Assembly: GCF_900177805.1 (NCBI RefSeq)
Contig: NZ_FXAX01000001.1
Location: forward strand, 434,001 to 498,000
Source: Fibrobacter sp. UWB13
GTDB lineage: Bacteria > Fibrobacterota > Fibrobacteria > Fibrobacterales > Fibrobacteraceae
Direction of reading: 5' to 3'
Length of the DNA: 64,000 nucleotides
The position numbers and the translations under genes were made by a program. The notes beneath the pieces are model-generated. The model saw nothing but the letters and a program-made list of their open reading frames with translations. It was not told the DNA's origin and did not search any database. Positions 51,034-57,726 of this stretch are shown here, one piece after another. How positions within the stretch are numbered: the first letter of the stretch is position 1; every line of letters begins with the position of its first letter.

Positions 51034-51774
51034 ATGAAGAAGAAAATCTTGGCTCTCTGTGCTGCTGGTCTTATTTTTTCTTTGACCGGTTGTGAAGAAA
51101 CCATGGACCCGAACGACCCGCAGTCTGTTCGTAGATATTTGACGAAGAAGCAGATTGGCTTTACGCCGAATCAGTTCGTCTCTTATGCGGTCAATAGCGA
51201 TACCGCCAAGATGACTTTGTTCCTCCAGGCTTCTTTCGAAATTGACCAGCCGGCAGATAACGGCAATAATGCTGTCGCTATCGCAGCAAACAAGGGCAAC
51301 ATGATGGTGCTCAACTACTTGTTTGATCATGGCGCAAAGGCTAATGTCAACAACGGCAATGGCGAACCGGTTATCGATAACGCTGTCATGATGGGCAACA
51401 AGGAAGTTGTCGTCCGCATCTTGGATCAGCTCAAGAAGGAAGGCGTTGAACCGCAGAACCTCGCTACCGCAGTTCTTATCGCCGCAAAGACTGGCAAGGC
51501 TGACATGCTCGAAGTGCTCGCTAACGCTGGTGCTCCGCTTGAAAACCGTAGCCCGGATGGCTATATGCCGATTCATTGGGCTGTCAAGTCTGGTAACTAC
51601 GACGCTATGATGTTCCTCATCAACAAGGGTGTCGATGTGAACGCCAAGTGCGGTCAGGGTTACTCTGTGCTCGACTGGGCTACGAATGAAGGTTATACTC
51701 GCCTCATCAAGGCTTTAAAGAAGCACGGTGCCAAGAATACTGCAAAGTATAAGATTGACTCTCGTGGCAAATAA
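51034..51774 (+). CDS. Ankyrin-repeat lipoprotein
   Basis: Lipoprotein signal ending SLTGC (Cys about 20). The mature region has four or five ankyrin repeats, such as NGNNAVAIAANKGNMMVLNY, LATAVLIAAKTGKADMLEVL, GYMPIHWAVKSGNYDAMMFL and YSVLDWATNEGYTRLIKALK. This should be an envelope-anchored protein-binding scaffold. The start at MKKKILAL has GGAG 6 bases upstream; an ATG four codons earlier is possible. It is a single-gene unit ending in a terminator. Confidence 0.85.
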   Translation: MKKKILALCAAGLIFSLTGCEETMDPNDPQSVRRYLTKKQIGFTPNQFVSYAVNSDTAKMTLFLQASFEIDQPADNGNNAVAIAANKGNMMVLNYLFDHGAKANVNNGNGEPVIDNAVMMGNKEVVVRILDQLKKEGVEPQNLATAVLIAAKTGKADMLEVLANAGAPLENRSPDGYMPIHWAVKSGNYDAMMFLINKGVDVNAKCGQGYSVLDWATNEGYTRLIKALKKHGAKNTAKYKIDSRGK

Positions 51775-51799
51775 GCTAATCTTTTAGCTTGAGTTTACA

Positions 51800-51827
51800 G
51801 GACGGGTCTAAAGCCCGCCCTTTTTTT
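51800..51827 (+). terminator. Terminator after the ankyrin lipoprotein gene
   Basis: GGACGGG and CCCGCCC pair with one mismatch around a 7-base loop, followed by seven T. Confidence 0.8.
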
Positions 51828-51862
51828 CTATCTTGTCAAACGGAAAAACAACAGGAGATTTT

Positions 51863-52693
51863 ATGTCTATCCAAGTGATGGTTAATGGTATTCCGGGAAG
51901 CATGGGCCGCATCGTGGCCGAAACTTGTGTTGCCCGTGGTTTGGAACTTGTCCCGTATTCTTTGACGGGTGAAATTATCGTCGAAAACGAAGCCGAAGTT
52001 GCAGGCAAGACGATTCAGCTCTTGAAGCCATCCAACCGAGAAGCCCGCATTGGCGAAGTGCTTGCCAAGTATCCGAACATGATTTGCATTGACTACACGC
52101 ATCCGACGGCAGTGAACGACAACGCCGCTTTCTACGTGAAGCACAAGATCCCGTTCGTGATGGGAACGACCGGCGGTGACCGCGAAGCCCTTGCAAAGCT
52201 CGTTGCCGATGCCAACCATCCGAGCGTCATCGCTCCGAACATGGCTAAGCAGATTGTCGCTTTCCAGATGATGATTGAATTCTTGGCCAAGGAATTCCCG
52301 ACCGCATTTGAAGGCTACAAGCTTTCCGTGGTTGAAAGCCACCAGAAGACTAAGGCTGATACAAGCGGTACAGCTCGTGCAGTCGTAAGCACCTTCCAGA
52401 AGATGGGTTTTGACTACACGCCGGACGATATTGAAAAGGTCCGTAACGAAAAAGAACAGATGGAACGCATGCACGTGCCCGAAGAATATCTCGGCGGTCA
52501 CGCATTCCATACCTACAGCCTCGATAGCGCTGACGGCACGGTTCACTTTGAATTCCAGCACAATGTTTGCGGTCGCAAGATTTATGCCGAAGGCACTGTT
52601 GATGCTGTGAACTTCCTCGCCGACCAGATTGCCGCCGGTACCGCAAAGCCGTTCAACATGATGGACGTCTTGCGTTCTGGAAAAATGAGATAA
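51863..52693 (+). CDS. dapB: 4-hydroxy-tetrahydrodipicolinate reductase
   Basis: Reduces the dipicolinate precursor in lysine and diaminopimelate synthesis, needed for peptidoglycan. The N-terminal NAD(P)-binding stretch VMVNGIPGSMGRIVAET corresponds to the family GxxGxMGR motif. VESHQKTKADTSGTA carries the catalytic His and Lys. The 276-residue length and the unusual N-terminal motif resemble the longer plant/DapB2-like branch. The ATG is chosen because CAGGAG lies 7 bases upstream; an earlier in-frame start lacks a site. The permease gene begins directly at its stop codon. Confidence 0.9.
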   Translation: MSIQVMVNGIPGSMGRIVAETCVARGLELVPYSLTGEIIVENEAEVAGKTIQLLKPSNREARIGEVLAKYPNMICIDYTHPTAVNDNAAFYVKHKIPFVMGTTGGDREALAKLVADANHPSVIAPNMAKQIVAFQMMIEFLAKEFPTAFEGYKLSVVESHQKTKADTSGTARAVVSTFQKMGFDYTPDDIEKVRNEKEQMERMHVPEEYLGGHAFHTYSLDSADGTVHFEFQHNVCGRKIYAEGTVDAVNFLADQIAAGTAKPFNMMDVLRSGKMR

Positions 52694-53710
52694 ATGCGAT
52701 CCTATATCCTTCGTCGTTTGCTGCTGATGATCCCGACGCTTATCGGGATTTCGTTGGTGTGCTTTATCTTGATTCAGCTCTTGCCGGGTGGACCTGTCGA
52801 AGAGCTGATTTCTCGTGCGCAACAGGCGGCTTCGATGAAGGGTGGCGTGGATGCGTCCAAGGCGCTCTCGCCGGACCAGATTGCGCAAATTCAGGCGTAC
52901 TTTGGTTTTGACCAGCCTGCGTGGAAACGTTACCTCACGTGGCTTTGGAATGTTTTGCATTTGAATCTTGGGGAAAGCTACACGTACGGACTTCCGGTCT
53001 GGGATGTGATTGTAAGCCGTTTCCCGATTTCTTTGTTCTTTGGCGTGACCTCGTTCTTCTTGAGCTACCTTATTTGCATTCCGCTTGGGCTCTGGAAGGC
53101 GGTGCATCACGGAAGCAAGCTTGATTCTTTTACGAGCGGTCTTATTTTCTCGGGTTACGTGATGCCGGGTTATGCGCTTGGCATTTTGCTCATCATCTTT
53201 TTGGCGGGTGGTTCGTACTTGGACATTTTCCCGCTCGGTGGGCTTACAAGCGATGACTTTGAGGATTTCACGTTCTTCGGGAAGGTCTTTGACTTGGCGC
53301 AACATTTGGCGCTCCCGATTTTCTGTTACATGATTAGCGAATTTGCGTTCCTCACGTTCCTCATGAAAAACTCCGCACTTGAGGAACTGGGCCGCGATTA
53401 CATGCGTACGGCTTTGGCAAAGGGGTTGAGCTTTAAGCAGGCTCTTGTGCGTCACGCGCTCCGCAATGCGCTTATCCCGATTGCAACGCGCCTTTCGGAA
53501 ATTTGCACGCTTATGTTTGCGGGTGCACTCCTCATCGAAAAAGTCTTTGATATCGATGGTATGGGGCTTTTGTATTACAATTCGATGGTCAACCGCGATT
53601 ATAACGTGGTGATGGGGATCATCTTCCTCAGCAGCCTTATGGCAATGGTGGGGCGCCTCTTTAGCGATATCCTTTATACGCTAGTCGACCCGAGAATTAA
53701 GTTCTCGTAA
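52694..53710 (+). CDS. Oligopeptide/microcin C-type ABC transporter permease (YejB-like)
   Basis: Inner-membrane permease of the binding-protein-dependent family. Five or six helices are visible, starting with LLLMIPTLIGISLVCFILIQLLPGG in the YejB/OppB style. The EAA-type loop with LGRDYMRTALAKGLSFKQAL contacts the ATPase. The long soluble stretch after the first helix (about residues 35-75, with QIQAYFGFDQPAWKRYLTWL) is typical of YejB. No YejA, YejE or YejF gene is nearby, so the rest of the transporter must be elsewhere. It starts at the base after the dapB stop, an odd pairing that suggests a shared transcript. Confidence 0.9.
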   Translation: MRSYILRRLLLMIPTLIGISLVCFILIQLLPGGPVEELISRAQQAASMKGGVDASKALSPDQIAQIQAYFGFDQPAWKRYLTWLWNVLHLNLGESYTYGLPVWDVIVSRFPISLFFGVTSFFLSYLICIPLGLWKAVHHGSKLDSFTSGLIFSGYVMPGYALGILLIIFLAGGSYLDIFPLGGLTSDDFEDFTFFGKVFDLAQHLALPIFCYMISEFAFLTFLMKNSALEELGRDYMRTALAKGLSFKQALVRHALRNALIPIATRLSEICTLMFAGALLIEKVFDIDGMGLLYYNSMVNRDYNVVMGIIFLSSLMAMVGRLFSDILYTLVDPRIKFS

Positions 53711-53714
53711 GATA

Positions 53715-53785
53715 GTCTTTAGTTGTTAGTCCATAGTCTTTGGTTTATTGCTTATAACTAGCAACTAATGACCAATAACCTACAT
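53715..53785. repeat. Simple TTAGT/TAGTC-rich repeat
   Basis: Short units such as TCTTTAGTTGTTAGTCCATA and CTAATGACCAATAACC, partly inverted relative to one another. It resembles the sequence at 42727. It lies between the permease gene and a leaderless kinase gene and shows no coding potential. Confidence 0.5.
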
Positions 53786-53814
53786 TTTCTTTGTCATTTT
53801 CCTCTTTCTTATTG

Positions 53815-53820
53815 TATATT
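53815..53820 (+). promoter_or_regulatory. TATATT -10 element, leaderless start of the kinase gene
   Basis: TATATT lies 6 bases (AAAAGC) before the ATG; no ribosome-binding site is present. Confidence 0.5.
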
Positions 53821-53826
53821 AAAAGC

Positions 53827-54849
53827 ATGCAAAACGATATTATTAAAATTTCTCCGAGTATTCATGAGTATCTCTTGACTCATGGTTATACTGAAAACTT
53901 TACTGTGACTCCCATTGCCGGTGCAGGCTCTGGAAGGCGTTATTTCCGTATCGCTAGCGATGAACGTAAAAGCGTCTTGCAGGTAAGTGCCGAAGTGAAT
54001 GAAGATTTCAAGCACTTTGTCGAGTATTCCAAGACGTTCAGGGAGTACGGCTTGCCGGTCCCGCGCGTTTATTGCGTTGACGAAGATGCTTGCCAGGTGT
54101 TGCAAGAAGACTTGGGCAAACGCAGCCTCTTGGACGAAGCTTTCCCGAATGGCACGAAGGTTCTTTCGGGCAGTGCGCGTATTCTGTACCCGGAAGTGAT
54201 TGATGCGCTTATCCAGTGGCAGAATGCAAGCCATCAGCTGTTCAGCCATCACACCGAAATTTGGCTCCGCCGCTTTGACTTTGCCGCCCTCAAGTGGGAA
54301 TCCGATTACTTTACTGAGAATTACCTCAAGCTCCACAAGGGCATTACGGAAATTCCGGAATCGGTCCGCAATTTCTATTCGCTCGTGGCAGTTTCCGTCG
54401 AAGCTCAGACGAAGGTCTTGATGCATCGCGATTTCCAGAGCCAGAACATTATGATCCGTCCGAATTCCGAAGTCGCATTTGTCGATTTCCAGGGTGCTCG
54501 TCGCGGTTCCATGTTCTATGATATCGCATCGCTCTTGTGGGACCCGTACGTGAGCTTGCCGCTTCCGATGATCAAGGACTTCTTTGAATATTGGCGCAGC
54601 CAGTACCGCGGTACAAGAATTTATACGAAGGACGATGCCTGGGAAGGCTTTGTGCATGCTAGCTTGCAGCGCTTGATGCAGGCTCTCGGTGCTTACTGCT
54701 TCCTCTCCAAGGTGAAGAAGATTGAAAAGTTCGAACAGTACATTGAACCGGGCAAGGCTCAGCTCCGTGTGCTGTTTGACGAATTCAAGCAGATCGCCAA
54801 GGCTACAGATCCTGAAGTGTTCAAGTTCATGGATTGGGCTCTCCAGTAA
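53827..54849 (+). CDS. Aminoglycoside-phosphotransferase-fold kinase, AmgK-like
   Basis: APH-fold kinase. The nucleotide loop is GAGSGRRYFRIASDE, the catalytic loop is LMHRDFQSQNIMI and the metal-binding Asp lies in VAFVDFQGARRGSMFYDIAS. These segments resemble AmgK, the N-acetylmuramate/N-acetylglucosamine kinase of cell-wall recycling, and its relatives fused or linked to nucleotidyltransferases. No MurU-like gene is adjacent here. The start follows a TATATT box by 6 bases. The next gene overlaps the stop by one base. Confidence 0.8.
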   Translation: MQNDIIKISPSIHEYLLTHGYTENFTVTPIAGAGSGRRYFRIASDERKSVLQVSAEVNEDFKHFVEYSKTFREYGLPVPRVYCVDEDACQVLQEDLGKRSLLDEAFPNGTKVLSGSARILYPEVIDALIQWQNASHQLFSHHTEIWLRRFDFAALKWESDYFTENYLKLHKGITEIPESVRNFYSLVAVSVEAQTKVLMHRDFQSQNIMIRPNSEVAFVDFQGARRGSMFYDIASLLWDPYVSLPLPMIKDFFEYWRSQYRGTRIYTKDDAWEGFVHASLQRLMQALGAYCFLSKVKKIEKFEQYIEPGKAQLRVLFDEFKQIAKATDPEVFKFMDWALQ

Positions 54850-55271
54850 TGGCTCTCATCTATACGCGTATTTACGCGCAGCCTGTGGAGTTCAATCGTG
54901 CTTTGGGTTACGCTTATGACGCGCTTGTGAAAAGTCCTTATCCGTTCGACGCCATGTCGACATGGAAAGGGCTTTCTGAGCGTGTGGCTCAGGGCATTTA
55001 TATGGGGCAGGGACTTTTGCTCCCGCATACGCGCGTTCCTGGTTTGAAGGAACCGCTGATGGCTTTTGTCGTCGCCCGTGAAGGTATTACGGGGATTAAA
55101 ACTCGTAATGACGAGAAGGCGCAATTTATGTGCGTGCTTCTCTCTCCGGCGGAATCGGCAATGGCGCATACGGTTACGATTGCTAATGTGGCAAAGCGCT
55201 TGCTCGACCCCGAATGGAAAGAAAAAGTCCTCGCCGCCACCGACGAGGAAGAGTTGAAAAAGATGTTTTAA
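54849..55271 (+). CDS. PTS EIIA (mannitol/fructose type)-like protein
   Basis: About 140 residues. GLLLPHTRVPGLKEPLMAFV resembles the phospho-His region of EIIA type 2 domains (the His in the PHxR segment). VLLSPAESAMAHTVTIANVAKRL matches the later conserved segment. It overlaps the kinase stop by one base (TAATG), so the pair is coupled. No EIIB or EIIC is present, making a regulatory (PtsN-like) role more likely than sugar uptake. Confidence 0.75.
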   Translation: MALIYTRIYAQPVEFNRALGYAYDALVKSPYPFDAMSTWKGLSERVAQGIYMGQGLLLPHTRVPGLKEPLMAFVVAREGITGIKTRNDEKAQFMCVLLSPAESAMAHTVTIANVAKRLLDPEWKEKVLAATDEEELKKMF

Positions 55272-55274
55272 GAT

Positions 55275-55302
55275 GGAGATGCCCGCTCAAGGCGGGCATG
55301 AC
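55275..55302 (-). repeat. GTCAT-type palindromic repeat between convergent genes
   Basis: On the minus strand GTCATGCCCGCCTTGAGCGG continues GCATCTCC. The arms ATGCCCGC and GCGGGCAT are perfect. It lies between the EIIA-like and Wzi-like genes and may act as a transcript hairpin. Confidence 0.8.
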
Positions 55303-55309
55303 AAAAACA

Positions 55310-56740
55310 TCACCACTGGAGGCTACCGACGGCATAAGTGCGGTAGCCTTTAAAGTCTCCGAAGAATCTTGTGTAGCTTGTTCTAAAGCTGAACCATTCC
55401 CACGGAGTCAAGCTCAATGTCAATCCAAGTTCTTTGTAGCGAATAGTAGTCTCTTCGTTCAGGAACTTTTTGTCCATAGCGCTTTCGGGAGTGTGCAAAT
55501 CATTGATATTCCCGCCGAAAGCGGTATCTTTGGCTACAGCGCCAAAGAAGAGTGTTGCCTTGATAAAGTTGTATGTGGCGGTCACTTCGGTATGGACTTC
55601 TTGGCTATTCGGGCCGAGGTCGCTGCCGAGGCTTTTGGCATAGCTTGCGTATGTGTAAGCTTTCCCTTTGTGGTGTGTGTAGACCCAGGGCTCAATGCGC
55701 GTGTATTCGAACATCCAGTCGAGATTCACGGGGCCGACCTCGATATTGTCACGGGCGACGCCGAGCGTTGTAGCCCACTTGTTGCCCCACCAGCTATCGT
55801 CAAACATGCTTGTCGGGGACTTCATATCGTCCCACAAAAGTTCAGCGTAAAATTCCCAATTCGGGAGTGTTTTCACGCTCAAGTCAAATGCTAGCGAGAT
55901 GTTGTCCTGATCGCCCTGCAGGTGTTCCTGAAAAACGTAAGGGATGAAGGGGAGAACGTAAGCCCATTCAAATTCACGACCCGTGCTATCGCTATCGGGG
56001 TTCGGATTTGAGCCCGCTGCTTCAGTAGTAGTGCCATAAAGCGATGTTTCAGAAATTCCGAGTGTGATTTCTTTTGGAAGGTTTAAGTTCAGGCGATGCG
56101 CATGGAAATACTTGCCAAAGTTCTTCTTCTCGAAAAGTTTGGCTGCATATTGCGTGTATTCAATAGGGCCTAACGTGAACTGGTAGCCAAAATAAGGAGT
56201 CGGGGCAGCATCGGGAATGCGGCTGGAGCTGTCTTGCCAAGGACGGTAAAAATTGCGTTCTCCGCGTAAAATCACGTGGTTACGGCGGGCTGGGCCCCAT
56301 TCCAAAAAGTCAAATCCGGCGAGGAGCTTGACCGGCTCAAGGTTGTAGCTTACGTTTGCGGCGAAGAGGTCCCAAGTGCGTTTGTGTTCGCTCTGCTTGT
56401 TGTAGGGGAGTCCTTCGTCGGGATTGTAGTAATTGAAATTGATGTAGCGGTTTGTGTAGTCCGTGTTGACTTTGACACGGGTATCAAACAGGAACGCGTC
56501 GGTGAATTTGCCGCTTGCGAAAAGGCGTATGGACATGGAATTGTCGTAATGCGTTTTCGCCCTACTGAAATTCGTAATGGCAAGAGAATCCAGGAGCTGG
56601 ACGTTGATGTTCAGCTCTTTGGAGTGTGCCGAATCCGCTAGGGTAACGTGGTGTGGCATGTCGACCGGGTGCGCCGAGCAGGCGAGTGCGGTTCCAAAGA
56701 TAATGCTAAGGATAGACGGGGTCTTGTGCCACGATTGCAT
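55310..56740 (-). CDS. Wzi-like outer-membrane beta-barrel protein
   Basis: A signal peptide (residues about 1-21, ending ACSAHP) precedes a long beta-rich chain. FLEWGPARRNHVILRGERNF matches the WGP... segment of the Wzi/capsule-assembly family, and other strands look like barrel hairpins (ITLGISETSLYGTTTEA, LGLTLSLTPWEWFSFRTSYT). It ends with an aromatic-terminated strand (AVGSLQW), as in outer-membrane proteins. No capsule genes are adjacent. It starts 1 base before the stop of the MauE-like gene. The family call is moderate; a generic barrel is the alternative. Confidence 0.6.
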   Translation of the reverse strand: MQSWHKTPSILSIIFGTALACSAHPVDMPHHVTLADSAHSKELNINVQLLDSLAITNFSRAKTHYDNSMSIRLFASGKFTDAFLFDTRVKVNTDYTNRYINFNYYNPDEGLPYNKQSEHKRTWDLFAANVSYNLEPVKLLAGFDFLEWGPARRNHVILRGERNFYRPWQDSSSRIPDAAPTPYFGYQFTLGPIEYTQYAAKLFEKKNFGKYFHAHRLNLNLPKEITLGISETSLYGTTTEAAGSNPNPDSDSTGREFEWAYVLPFIPYVFQEHLQGDQDNISLAFDLSVKTLPNWEFYAELLWDDMKSPTSMFDDSWWGNKWATTLGVARDNIEVGPVNLDWMFEYTRIEPWVYTHHKGKAYTYASYAKSLGSDLGPNSQEVHTEVTATYNFIKATLFFGAVAKDTAFGGNINDLHTPESAMDKKFLNEETTIRYKELGLTLSLTPWEWFSFRTSYTRFFGDFKGYRTYAVGSLQW

Positions 56741-57459
56741 TACTTCACTTCCTTGTCTTTTTTCCAGATGCCGATGATGCTCTTGTTTTTGCGGAAGGCG
56801 AGCCAGAGCGTCGGCCAAATGAGGATGAGGTCACGGATGAGGCTAGTCCAGGCTTCTGCCTTATCCTGTGCGCCTTCGAGTTCAAAGCAACCGCAAGTGA
56901 TGCCGAGGTCGTTCCAAAGAGCCCAGGCGAGTGCGATGATGAAACTTACGAACATCCAGAAAATCGCAAATGCCGATTCGCGGACAAACGGCGACACGAT
57001 CATCGCAAGCCCGAACCAGAATTCAAATTGCGGGTACACGAGCGCAAAGAAATTGTTCACGAAGTCGAGGTGCAATGCCGAGAAAAACTGGTACTGCGCA
57101 ACGAGCGTTGCAAACTGATGCGGGTCCTGGATCTTGAAAATGGAGGCGAAAATGAACATGCCACCAATGCCTACGCGGCAAAGCGTTTCAAGAGCGCGGA
57201 TGGCAAAGTCCTTTTGAATCTTGATGGCCGGGAAGATGAGCGCACAAGCGAGAACGATTGCGCCAACGCCAACGTGGATGTTGTAGCGGTATGCCTTCGG
57301 CCAAATGTCGAGGAGCCATTCTTGGTCGGTGAACGTGAGAATCGTTTCGGGGAAGCTGATTTCGGCAACGCCAACGGTCACGAAGAATGTTGCTACGAGA
57401 AGGAGAATGCCCGCGATAATGGTCTTCTTGAGATTTTCTTTTTCAAAACATGCAATCAT
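56740..57459 (-). CDS. MauE/DoxX-type membrane protein
   Basis: Six or seven hydrophobic segments. RVGIGGMFIFASIFKIQDPH and the cysteine pair in GITCGCFELEG match the MauE branch of the DoxX-like superfamily, linked to disulfide or redox maturation. An extra N-terminal helix pair extends it compared with minimal MauE. AAGGAG lies at good spacing before the ATG. The gene is followed, with one overlapping base, by the Wzi-like protein gene and preceded by a tiny membrane protein gene, so the three form an operon. Confidence 0.75.
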   Translation of the reverse strand: MIACFEKENLKKTIIAGILLLVATFFVTVGVAEISFPETILTFTDQEWLLDIWPKAYRYNIHVGVGAIVLACALIFPAIKIQKDFAIRALETLCRVGIGGMFIFASIFKIQDPHQFATLVAQYQFFSALHLDFVNNFFALVYPQFEFWFGLAMIVSPFVRESAFAIFWMFVSFIIALAWALWNDLGITCGCFELEGAQDKAEAWTSLIRDLILIWPTLWLAFRKNKSIIGIWKKDKEVK

Positions 57460-57468
57460 GGGAACTCC

Positions 57469-57663
57469 TTAAAGAATGTCTGCCGGCTTTTCGAGGACAT
57501 CTTGGGTGCCAATCCAATCGACGGATTTGGCGTCATCGACGCGGATGTTGTTGATGATGGCGAGTGCGATGCTGAATGCGGCAATGCCGAGCAGGACAAT
57601 CCAATTTAAGGATTTGAGATAGACGAGTGCGTCTTGATAAATCTTCTGAATTTTTTCTTTCAT
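57469..57663 (-). CDS. Small single-span membrane protein upstream of the MauE-like gene
   Basis: 64 residues with a lysine-rich start (MKEKIQKIYQDALVYLKSLN), one membrane helix (about 21-40, WIVLLGIAAFSIALAIINNI) and a soluble tail (DDAKSVDWIGTQDVLEKPAD). TATATT lies exactly 7 bases upstream of the ATG. A TTG three codons earlier is less plausible. Its stop is 9 bases before the MauE-like gene. Function unknown. Confidence 0.6.
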   Translation of the reverse strand: MKEKIQKIYQDALVYLKSLNWIVLLGIAAFSIALAIINNIRVDDAKSVDWIGTQDVLEKPADIL

Positions 57664-57670
57664 GTTGTTC

Positions 57671-57676
57671 AATATA
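57671..57676 (-). promoter_or_regulatory. TATATT -10 element, leaderless start of the small membrane protein operon
   Basis: TATATT is followed by 7 bases (GAACAAC) and the ATG. It begins right after the T tract of the metG terminator, so terminator and promoter are packed together. Confidence 0.55.
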
Positions 57677-57677
57677 C

Positions 57678-57703
57678 AAAAAAAGAACCCGCCGTTTGGC
57701 AGG
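57678..57703 (-). terminator. Terminator of metG
   Basis: On the minus strand CCTGCC and GGCGGG form a 6-bp stem (one G-T pair) around AAAC, then TTC and seven T. Confidence 0.75.
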
Positions 57704-57726
57704 CTCTCTTTCGTTCTTTCTATTAA

